Shown here: one piece after another, positions 14,101 to 26,100 of the stretch
How positions within the stretch are numbered: position 1 is the stretch's first letter
Layout: each line of letters starts with the position of its first letter
Source: Manduca sexta
Lineage: Eukaryota; Arthropoda; Insecta; Lepidoptera; Sphingidae
Assembly (NCBI RefSeq): GCF_014839805.1
Contig: NC_051119.1
Coordinates: 932,743 to 996,742, forward strand
Direction of reading: 5' to 3'
DNA: 64,000 nt
The notes under the pieces: model-generated
Seen by the model: the letters and a program-made list of their open reading frames with translations, nothing else
Database searches by the model: none
What the model was told of the DNA's origin: nothing
Program-made: the position numbers and the translations under genes

Positions 14101-17100
14101 AAAAATTGTAGGCCATGAAACAATTATAATTTTTTATTCAATACAATTTTCGTGTACAGCTAGTTGTTCCTAATAAAATGAGATAATTAAATTAATAATT
14201 ATTGAAGTGGAAGTGAAGAAAGAAGTGGCGTCTACATAGATAAGGATATAGAAAAAAAAGTACCGAATTATTTATGATTGGTTTAAGCGTAAAATTTTAA
14301 ATTCCAAATAATCCTGGGGTAAAGAGAAATTATGATCTGGCAACACTGCATAGACCGTGTTAATCTCAGGCAATCTCAGGTTACTGTGTAACAACCAGAA
14401 TTCTATATAAATAAATATTCTATTCCATATCATGTGGCAGCTAAAACATAAATAAATACATCTCATAACCATAACCTCCCTGGGTGTACAAATGATTTAA
14501 TTAATTGAAATATTCATCAATTTATTTTAAACCGAAACACTATTTTTTATTTACTTACATCAAAGTGATCCTCACAGAACTAAATCGGTGAGTCTGCAGA
14601 CATTCCGTCGTAGGTTCGTCTTGCTAACTGCAACCAGTTTATTCGTATATCTGCTTTTCGTGGTACATCAATAAATAATTTGTTTGCTAAAGATATAGAA
14701 GTATTATTACATTCAGGTACGACGCACCAATGATATTTTTTGCGGTCCATTAAATGATTAACGATTAAACAATTTGTAAACGTTAAGCTGGAAGATAGTA
14801 ACAACGTTCCGTATAAATTAATATTAATTATTAGAGCAGTTCTGTGTCAAAAAACACATTTAAAGCATTAAAATAACACAACGCGGTATGACATCCAGAT
14901 GACGTCTGTTTGTTTACATTTTACCCACGTGTGACGTCATGCGCCGTGATTGGTGTTTCATTTGCCGTAAAGAATAGACTAAAAATATTATAATTATTGT
15001 ATTTTATTTATTGATTGAAAAATACAAATCACAACTCTTTTACAAAAACAAATATGAGATAATATTTTTAATATTACAAACTTTACTTTAAACTAAATTT
15101 CAGATTTTTTGGTAATACCTGTCCGGTCCCCTATTGTAGGGTGTAGCAGTGGCGAAAGGTAAAATTTTCCAAGAGGGATCCCGACAGAACATAGGTACGG
15201 TCCATAAATGCGGTCTGCAAATCGTTCTAATGATAATTAGGTACAAATCCTTCAAAACGGAACACTATTATCCTTGCACGCTGCTATTTCGTATCAGAAA
15301 TAACGCGTACCTACGCAGAAGATATTTTACGAAGAGTTTGCGAAGGGATTCGTTCGTCTTTACTATTTGTATATACCGGATTTTGTCTACGGCTCCGGTC
15401 GCGTGTAAAAGTTGTCCGGGATATATATTTTTCCAGCATAAAAAGTCTATAGCATTCAGGACTAATGTAGTCCTATTAGAGAAAAAAAGGTCAGTCCTAA
15501 CATTAGTACGTACAAACGAACTCTTCAATTTTCCATATGATGTAAGCAGTGGCCGCATTAAACAACGCGAAGCCTCAGGCGAGAGCAAAAAAAAAACGAC
15601 GTGAAGCCCCGCAAGAAGCATAACAAAATTGCCCGGTTTAAACAGTTTTGTCGGAAGAAAAGGTCCTCCGAGGCCCCTGTAAACCGAGGCCCCGGACGGC
15701 TGCCCGGTTCGCCTTCCCTTAAGACCGCTTCTCGATTTAATCCCGAAGAAACCAAAGACGTATGTTTGGTTGAAACGAAGATGATTGGGTCGCATTACGG
15801 CTGTGTCGGAGTGGCGGCGCGTCCGGACGCACAATGCGCGGTAATTCGCGGCTCATTATGTGCTCGCGCGGAGTGCGCTAATGTTTGCCGCGTCCGACCG
15901 CCTCGCTCGCGACTCGCCCGCGACTCTCCCGCGACACGCCCCCGACTCGTCCGCGACTCGCCTGCAACGCGACCGCGACTCTACTGCAACGCGAACTATC
16001 TCCATTAATTAGAAAAGTAGTAGAGGAGGCTCGTGCCCAACAGTGGGACAGTATATAACACAGGGCTGATATTATTAGAGTAAACTTAATAACCATTGTT
16101 TTTACAATAGTATTGGGAGATTAAGAATAAGACCCGGTGATGCCAAAATGTACAAACCCAACAATTGTCCAAAGATAAGTTATTTAAGAAATAATTAATC
16201 CAAATGTGATACTTTACGGCTCAAGAAAACATACCAAGATCTATTTATATCTATCTGATCAAAAAATATATGTATGAACAAATCCACACATTTTTTTTAA
16301 ATATAGAAAAAAAAAACAGTTTTAACATAATAACAATCCATAAATGATGTAGAAAAGTTGTTGGAACATTGGCAAAATTTGGTTCATTTATGGAGCTATC
16401 ATCGAACTGTGATCAATACATTGTAACTGATGTTATAATTGAGTTTCAGCTTGAATCATGCCAATGCGGAAGATGCAATGTGTACCTACTTTGACGATCT
16501 CGAATATCTATTATCTAGTCTGTAGTTTCGAAATAAAGTCTTCCCCGTACATTTATATTGCTGTTTATTGCATACTAATTCTGCCCGCGATTTCGTACAC
16601 GTGCACAACTTTTAGGAAATCCGATTTTATTGAAACAAAGCTCTGTTACTGTTCTATTTATTTGGGAAAATTATAAAAAAATCCATTCAGTTTTCGAAGA
16701 TGTGCGCTAACAAACAAAAAAAACAGAGCATTCTAAAAATGGCTTATTTATCGTCTCCAATCATCCCCTTACTTTTTATTCCTTTCATTGAGACACCGGG
16801 TTATGCTCTTTTATTATATAGATAGATAACACGTATAAACTCCAAAACGTCGGCATGACACCAGGGGCCTTATTCTCTATCCCGCACGTTATTTTAACAG
16901 TGCGTAACAAGCACGTAACACAATCATGTTTAGGACTATAGAAATTTAGCTTACAGAATACCATTCCACGCACATTTCTCGAAGATAACATGACACGGCC
17001 GCGTTACGCGTTTACACTATCATACAGAATAAGATGTACGCAAAACGCTTCCTGACGTTAGCGAGTCGCGTCGCGGCGCGGTGGAGCGAGTGCGTGGTGG

Positions 17101-20100
17101 TGCGGGTGGGGGCGAGCTAATTGCCGCAGATTAATGCCTTGGAGGAGCGCGGTCTAAACGAGCGGCATTCAGTGGCGCCATTTTTGCACTACAATGCTGT
17201 AATTGGCGGAAGAGTCGGCGGACGCTCGCCGCGCGGTCACTGCACGCGCAGCCAATCAGGTGCAAGAGTAAACACTTAGCGGACAAGATTACGCTCAACA
17301 GCCTTACTAATAACATTTCGCAAAGAAATGCTTAGTTGAAAGCGCCGATAGCCTAGTTGGTTGTGGAACGGACTGCCGAGACGAATGTCCGCAGGTTCAA
17401 AACCCAAACACACCTCTGAGTTTTATAAAAAAAAATATGTGTGTTTTCTTTGTGAATTATTGCTTGCTTTAACGATGAAATCTGCACACCTGAGAAGTTT
17501 TCTATAGGAATTTCGTAGTGTGTAAAGTCTACCAATCCGCACTAGGCTAGTGTGGTGGATTAAGGCCTAATCTCTCTCAGTAGTAGAGGAGGTCCGTGCC
17601 CAGCAGTGGGACAGTATATAGTACATGGCTGATGATGTTGATGTTGTTGGACAAGTTTATGCTCTAACAGTCTTATAAACATTTTGCAAAGCTATACTTA
17701 GTTAAAACTATCGATATATGTACTACGTACTAGATTTGGCGTTCCGAACATTCATTGTGTTCAACCGAATTGAACTGTAATCCATTCAAACGGATAGCAT
17801 GGTGTCAATGTTGATGTTTTTGGTTGTGTACGGAGTGACGCTCATGATATAAGAACTCGAGTCTAAGTGTAAACCTGGATGTGAATAAAAATATTAGTCA
17901 AATAAGTAAATAAGTCAAATTATTTGTTGTTAAAATGAATAAATAGGTTATAACAGTGACGTTTTGGTTGTCATTGTAGTTCAGATTTTGAATAAATAGT
18001 TTATATGGATGTTCGTATCTATACAATATACGTCAATGGTTAAATAAACAATTTACTCGATCAAGTAAGTAAAAACCCGCCATCGTGCCTCTTAATAAGG
18101 TTTAAACTAGGAAACCGGTGATGGTATTCACAGCTATTTAAGCAATTTTTAAACACTTCTTAACGCTGAAACAAGTTTATAAGTAAGACTGTGTTGTTTA
18201 TTTGTGAGATCCTAGTGTTGTTATACTAGTGGTAGGATATGTTTATATCCGTCCGGATAGCAACCACTATATACAAGGTGTTAAAACCCGCCATAATAAC
18301 CTAAATAAGTGTCGCGTTCCGGGATCAGCCTGTGTATATCCGGTTCCAACAGGCATAATTGAGTCCACTGCTGAGGGGTAATCATCTCTCGTCAGTCGAT
18401 ATTATATTGGACTCCACTGCACTTACCATCAGGTCCAGTAGGTCCAAATTACCGTGCCTTTAATTGTCAATCTGTTTAACAACGGTATGAGGTTTTTGTT
18501 TGACTTGATTTGACGTCAGTCGACACAATTATGCCGGCCTATTGGAACCGGATATACACAGGGTGATTCCGGAACACGAGCTTTACGTGAGCCACTTTGG
18601 CGGGTTTTAACATCTTGTGTACGGTGGACGCTATCCGGGCGGATATGCACCTGTTGAACTAAATTTTAATTTAATGATATCAATGAGTCACTTAAAAAGC
18701 GGCGATAGCCTAGTTGGGTGTGGAACGGACTGCAGAGACGAATGTCCGCAGGTTCAAATTCCAAGGGCACACACCTCTGACTTTTCTAAAAAATCATGTG
18801 TGTATTCTTTGTGAATTTATCGTTCGCTTTAACGGTGAAGGAAAACATCGTGAGGAAACCTGCACATCCGAGAAGTTCTCTATAGGAATTTCGAGGGTGT
18901 GTGAAGTCTACCAATCCGCACTAGGCCAGCGTGGTGGATTAAGGCCTAATCCCTCTCAGTCGTAGAGGAGGCCCGTGCTCAGCAGTGGGCAAGTATATAA
19001 TACAGGGCTGATATTATTATTATTATTATTATATAACGAGTCACTTCGTTTCCCATAAAATAGAGGATAGAAATTCAAATGTAAAGGACAAACATCGACT
19101 TTATAGGTGAGACATAAAATTTAAAATAATGTAAAGAATGGAAAATCATAATCTTTATTACTCAGTTTTACATTTTTGACATTTAATACAAAACCAAGTT
19201 TAGTAGCTCCCTCATTTTAAGAGACATTATTATTTTTAAAATATACAGATGGAAAATAGATTGTAGCCAGTGTAACTACTGGACATAAGACTTAACACCT
19301 CATGTCTCAGGATGGCGAGCGCAGGAGAATACTAAACAATACTTTGTAATTCAAGTTAGATGGTGTTTCTGCTGTTTATGGGCGGTCGTATCGCTTACCA
19401 TCAGGCGAACGGCAAGCACATCTCGTCATTCAAAGCAAAAAAAAAACCTATTCAACTGTACCTATTTATTTATTTCCAGCAGATTTAAAACTATGATTAC
19501 AATAATTAATATATTATGTTATAGCTATAATGTAAGCCCCATTTAGGAACTCAACATTTATATAATTGAATCTAAAAGTGACTCAAGCGCAGCAAATTAA
19601 ACACAATATAATTTGGAAACGTTCACACAATAAGTTAACCTATGCCAGACTATATAAATCTTGCAGAGGTTAAAACATAATATTCAAAGAAAATAACAAA
19701 CAAACAGTCGAATTGAGAATCCCCTCCTTTTTTGAAGTCGGTTAAAAAGAAGCTAAAAATTGTGCAAGCAAAAATGACCCTTACGTCGTTTGATATTTCG
19801 ACCGTCGATATGTTCCCGCGATCCCGTTGTCCGGGACTCGCGACTAATTTCCACGTCTCCAAATAGCGCAGGGCTGTAATGACACTTGATTTTTTACGCC
19901 GCGCCGAGCTGCAGGGCTGCCACAGAGTACTTAATTGCACTAATTATATTAATTTAGCTGCCGCTTTGTGCGATACAATTAAATTGTTGTGCGTAGTCAA
20001 TTAATTTTAATTGCTTTTAGCGTAATAAAATTATTTGTGAGTAGTTTTATTGTGTAATTCTAGTTGTAATTTTATTTATAATGTTTGGTAAAGAACGAGT

Positions 20101-23100
20101 GTAATTGTAATTTTTAAGGATTTATGTGAGGAGAAAATGGGTTATTTCGTCGATAGAGTTCATTTTTAATTGTCAGATATATTTTGTTTGTTAGTAAGTT
20201 TTATATTTTATAGGTTCGCTATGGAAGATTAAAATTCTATATTAAAATGTTTTTCGCTGAATAGAATTCATTTATTGGGAAATATATGAGTTTTTAGAAT
20301 ATTTTTTAATTACTAAATATACAAAATGAAGTCGCAGTTAACACTAACAAATAATGTCACTTTCTTAATCTGATAGTTGATGAAGAAACGTCGAAACGTC
20401 GGTCCGAAACGATGAAACGACGAACTTCGGATTTAACTTTACTACCAAATTACCTCGGATCTGTCACCGTTCTGTAGCTTACTTTAGTGGTAGGATCAAT
20501 TGTCCGTATTTTTTTTTTGGAGAAAGCAGTTGGTCTTTATCAGATGGTGTTAAAAAGGGATACCTTATAAGTTCTTACAAATTCCATGTCTGAAATATGA
20601 CGATCAACCGATTGGATCCGTTGTCGAATCCGTCATCGGATCCGTCATCGGATCCGTAACACTTCGTAGTAACAAAATGTGCGATTCGTCATCCGAAACT
20701 ACAGATTTCGTTTCTCGAAGTAGACCCTCTGATCTTTTTCGAAAAACTAGCGAATCGTTCGTACGGCTGAATCTTCACTGACCCTAGTTCTAAAGTCAGT
20801 AAATCTCGTCCACCGACAACGTTCTAACAAAGCATGTCTCATGTGAACCGCGTACCCTGTAATTACACCAGCTCTCGTGACCTCCGAGGAGACAGGGGGA
20901 GGCCGCGGAGTGCCGGGGCGTAATCCCTCCCGCCAGACCTCTCCCACGACGGATACAACGATCGGAAACTTCCAAATGATTTGCTGATTGTTAGGGCCGT
21001 CACAAGCGCGTCGAGTGCCGCCAAAGCGTTTGTTCCGCGGCGACTCGCGCCAGCCCTGCGCCGAGCGCCTCTTAAATCACACTTTACTCACTGCAAATTG
21101 CTTTTAATCCACTCGATAGATGGCGCTCCTTTACAAGCGCCTTACACGCTCCCCGCGCCGCGCGTGCTAATACCGACCTTATTTATGTGCATCAAGGCGG
21201 GTATTTGTGCGTACATTGATTTCGAGTTGAAATTTAGAAAGCAATTGAGTCGCCAATGAGCGGTGATTGTGGAGTGGTGCGGTGTTGCCACTGCACCACG
21301 CCACTCCACCACCCCGCCGCGCGGATCGCGGATTACTTTGATGCAGACGTTTAACAATTCTCAATAATGCGAAATTCGTTTGTCTGATTGTCCGCTATTA
21401 GAATGATTTTTCTACTTCAGTGGCGAAAGGTGAGATTTTCCGAAAGGGAATACGACAAAATATACTAATATGCATAAATGCGGTTTGCAAATTATCAATC
21501 ACTAGCGACCCGCCCCGGCTTCGCACGGGTATAACATAACAAAATAACAGTATTTCTCCACTATTTAATGGATGTTATTATACATATAAACCTTCCTCTT
21601 GAATCGCTATATCTATTAAAAAATCCGCATCAAAATCCGTTGCGTAGTTTTAAAGATTTAAGCACACATAGGGACAGAGAAAGCGACTTTGTTTTATACT
21701 ATGTAGTGATAATAATCAAAAATTTGCAATGTTGAAAAGGACTACTATGTCATAAGAACATAAAATGTAACAACAGCAATTATTATACGCTTAGTAAGCA
21801 AATAAATCTATATATATAAAAATGAATCCCTATTTCCCTTGGTCACGCCATCACGCGTGAACGGCTGGACCGATTACACTATTTTTATATTGTTGTGTTT
21901 GTTATTGACAGGAGAAGGTTCTTATGAAAGAAAAAATTCAAAAAATTACGCGGAAAATTAGAAAATTTAAGAAAACTTAACGAAAATATTAATTTTATAT
22001 AACTGTCAATTGTTTGAAAAATTGTCAGCGATCGACAGAATGCGCGCTGCACATTCATAGTTAAGACAGGACAACGTCTGTCAGGTCAACTATTATATAA
22101 ATAATTATATTGTACATAAGTTACGAAAGGGCAGTCGGCAGTAATCAAAATATATGGACCCTTCGACTGTACCTTAATCGATGAAGCATCGGAATGTTTG
22201 CCGGCAAACATGACAGCTACATGACATTTACGCGTGTCACGGGAATATAACCTTATATACTACATAATAAGGTGACACGCGTATTGTCATGTAGCTATCG
22301 TGTTTGCCGGCAAACATGACAGCTACATGACATTTACGTGTGTCACGGGAATATAACCTTATATACTACATAATAAGGTGACACGCGTATTGTCATGTAG
22401 CTATCATGTTTGCCGGCAAACATTCCGATGCTTTAAGTCTAAATAAAGTTTCTAAATATCCACGTCTGATTTTATTGTCAAGTCAGAAGAACTAGTCGTC
22501 CTCACCGGTGTGGATCGCGACGCGTTCCTCTCTTTATCTTTAAGATTATGTACATCTTTATTTCTTCTTTCCTGCCAGCCCGAGCTTCTTTGTTTATTTT
22601 AAAGTCTTTCATTTATTTTATGGCTAATATATATTGTCTTTAGTTTATATAAGCTACTTTATTTAAATAATAATTAATTATTCTCGTGTATCTTGACTTA
22701 TCATAAGTGCAACTATGTTCGCCTACGTGATGAATAAAGTTTTTTTTTAACGCGTTAGCCAGTTACACGACTTTCGAATTTATAGAACTGAATGAAGAAA
22801 TATTTGATAGTATTGACGTATGATTCGTTCGCCCTCTTCAAGAATATACTGAATTCGCTTGTTGAAATCTAAATCTAGTTTTTCCAGGCTATTGTTATGG
22901 GACATCTATTGTCTCTGATGACAAGCGCTGCAATATGTATTTTTAACCGACTTCAAAAATAGAGGTATGTACTTTTTAATTTGGTTACTTCAGAAGTCAG
23001 TCATTTATTAACCGATTTGAAAAAATATATTTATATTTCAAAGGATATACTTCAAAATTGGTATAACCAGTAATTATAATCAAATTTTTGGATTTTAGTT

Positions 23101-26100
23101 TTTGAAGGCGGTTTCATTATTGTTATTTTACTCTGGGTGACGTTACATTTTAAGAGCAGTATCTCTCCCTACTGGCGAGCGTCGTGCCGTCTCGTTACTT
23201 TGTTATATTAATTTTATTTCATGAATACGTCTAAATTCGCTCGACTATAATGCGAGCATTGAATTATATTGATATCATTAACAAAATATGACCCCATTTG
23301 TCCTATACTATGTGCGTGCGTGCGCGTCGGCCGCGATCGGGCGCCGTCGGGTGACTTCGGGTGACTTCGGGTGACGTCGGCTCTCGCGTCGCGTCCGCAT
23401 GCGGCTCCGACTAAACGCTCTCATTATCATATTATGAAATTACACCAATTTTTACATCGTACAATGTCTTTTTATTAGCGCACTGCGGTTCCGCAAGCTC
23501 AATTTGTTTCTATTCTCCGTAGTAATGCTACACAAATGGGACCCTATTCGTTAGAGTTAGAGTCGCGATTGCCGCGACCGGCCGCCGCCGTGGTAACCAC
23601 GTATGAGTAATTGCTTTTCATTACGCTTCCATTGTAGTCGAGAGGTGTGGGTGGGTGAGGCAGGGGGTGCGGCGGGGCCGCGGGCGGCGGGCGGCGGGGA
23701 AATTGCCAACAATTACACCCAATAAAAAAATTAAAAGTCGGTCGCAATCCGCTGCGACGCGACATTTTGACGCAGCAACCATTTTCACATGCTGCCGAAT
23801 TATCAGCTTAGATCTTTTTTATGATGTAGCTGTTAGATTTATAATAAACAAATATATTTTTAAACTGACAACTCTGTCTTCTTGGTTCGGCACTACGTCG
23901 TCCGGACGTTCTCTTGTCATTTGTGGTGTGTAAAAATAAAACGTTATCGAACAATTCACGGCTAATCATTTAATATTTCGCCCTATAAAACCAACAGTAG
24001 CTTTGGCTTGCCGCAAGGGTTTGGATATCTGATGTTCCAATCGACATGGTCTTATGCGCCAAAATTCGTTTATTTTACGTTTCCCCAACATCTTTAATAA
24101 TGTTTAAGGGATTTGTAAAACATGATTAATAGATAAGTCAAGTTGTGGTCAGTGGACTCAGCTGCTTTAAATGTGCCTATATTGTTAACTACTGATAAGT
24201 CTTTCGAAGCGAATTCGCGAGTAAAACATTTTTATTATAATTATAAATGTAGGAATTTTTATTTTTTTACCCCACTGCACATGATGAAGTGGAGTGGGCT
24301 CCAATATAATGACGACTGATGAGAGATTGATGGATTATGAAAGAAATAACTTAGGATTGTAAAAGTATTAGAGGATTTATTGAGAACAGTAAAGACTAGA
24401 CAATGACAAAATAGAAGTATATAGTTTCTAAATTTAAAGCGGCATACTGCCAGTACTAATATAGCTCACATTGGTTATTATTGTTAAGTTTATACTCTTT
24501 GCTACTATACAGTTCCAACAGAGATGATTATTCCTGGATAGTCGACATAATTATGCCGGCCTATTAGAACCGGATATACACTGTCTGATCCCCGGAACGC
24601 GACACTTACGTGGGCCACTATGGCGGGTTTTAACACCTTGTGCACGGTAGTCGCTATCCGGGAGGATATAAAATATATCCCACCACCAGCAAAGTCTATA
24701 GTAGTAAGTTGTAAGCCTAAATGAAAGTGTTTTGTGTACAGGTGTGGTTCCAAAACCGTCGCGCGAAGTGGCGCAAGCGGGAGAAGGCGCTGGGCAGGGA
24801 GCACGCGCCGTTCATGCACCACGAACACGGTCAGTATAGTGGGGTAGCTGTCCCAGTCACCGGTCACATGCGCCGCTTGTTACTTAAAGCGACGCGCAGA
24901 CTGACAACTTGTTTGAAAACATTACATACATACACCACGCATTTATCCCCGAAGATAATTAGAGGCGCAACCAGGGCACTCATTTTTCGTCAAGTTTGTT
25001 CCGTCCCATGATGTGATAGGTGGCGAGCCTATCGCCATATCAACACAAATTACAAACTTCGGGTTGATACTGAGCACAAAAACCGAAACATCACCCCACC
25101 CAGGATTCGAACCCAGGACATCAGACCGCGCACGAAGTACAACCACGTCACCGGGGCAATCATGTTATGCTATTATGAAACTGACAGTTGCTTAAGTTGA
25201 AACAACTGCTTACAATACAACGGTGAAAACTGCATTCAATTCCAAGCAGTAGTTTTTGAGTAATGCGTGCACAAAGATACACATCGAAACATTCTAAAAC
25301 CTTTATATTGATTTCTTATGTTTACGCGAATTTTAGATATTGATTTTTTTTTCCGTATTATATCGCGTTTTTATTATTATATTTTTCTTCCGACGTTTCG
25401 AAAGACTAGTAGTCTTCGTCTTCGTCTTTTGAGGGGAGACTTGTGTAATAAAATTCGGAAAAAATAGTTTTGTTTAGGTGTCTGACATTCTTGTAAACAT
25501 AATAAATCATTATGTTCATAATAAATTAAATACAGGGAAACTGAAAATATCCTCTATTTAATTTGTTTTGTTACAAAGTAATGCGGTTGCTATAATCTCA
25601 CTGAGTAGAAGTAAAAAAGTTAAAAACGCCAAAGTGTGAGCGAGCCTTCAAAGGAGCTAAATTCAAAATTACATTCAACAGATCTTATATAGTATTTTTT
25701 TTTAGCTCTCTCTCTGATCTGTGACATTGTTGGAATCGCAATTTCTTTAAAACTAAATTAAAGTAAATATAATGTATTTTCAGATTATTATTAAAACTAG
25801 CTTTTGCTCGCGGCTCCGCCCGCGTTATAAAGTTTTTCAGGCTAAAGTTTTCCGCTATAAAAATAGTAGTTTTCCGGGAGCCTATGTTCTTCCCAGGGTC
25901 TCAAACTGTCTCCATACCAAATTTCATCTTAATACGTTGGGTAGTTTTTGAGTTTAACACGTTAAGGCAGACAGATGCAGCGGGGGACTTTGTTATATTA
26001 TTTAGAACTTTTTAAGTGAAACAATCCCGTTATACATAATTGTTGCATAACTTTAACCGTTTACGCAGCGCACGCAACGGAAGCTCTCAAAACTCATAAT

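Larger units (their letters stand above)
21417..22168 (+). mobile_element. Family D MITE split by later insertions
   Basis: The left arm (TTCAGTGGCGAAAGGTGAGA, to about 21500) and the right arm (ACGAAAGGGCAGTCGGCAGT to GACCCTTCGACTG at 22168) belong to one family D copy. Between them sit an RTE 3' end (21502-21715) and a Helitron-type element (21807-22092). Confidence 0.5.
12089..24741. other. hbn: hbn intron 3, the largest intron
   Basis: 12.65 kb splitting the homeodomain. It holds a hexamer minisatellite, a decayed THAP-type DNA transposon, copies of families A-E and K, a Helitron, a palindromic dimer and at least five GC-rich islands with TAAT motifs (12680-12960, 17040-17290, 19790-20050, 20960-21350, 23320-23780). 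Long introns with embedded unique islands are common in developmental homeobox genes. 16090-16860 and 22750-23310 show only AT-rich DNA. Confidence 0.75.

Noticed and set aside
15149..15834. Overlapping open frames of 151 (plus) and 188 (minus) codons
   Set aside because: They cross a family D MITE and repeat-like DNA, have no domain, and overlap each other on opposite strands.
11951..24829. Identification of the homeobox gene as Arx, aristaless or Rx
   Set aside because: The [20 protein letters not shown] start and [12 protein letters not shown] pattern, the RPRK lead-in and the YTIDSILG N-terminus fit Homeobrain better from memory. Arx remains the nearest alternative; a phylogeny would decide.
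24505..24867. Minus-strand 120-codon frame over hbn exon 4
   Set aside because: It is antisense to the homeodomain exon and a family B repeat and has no recognisable content.
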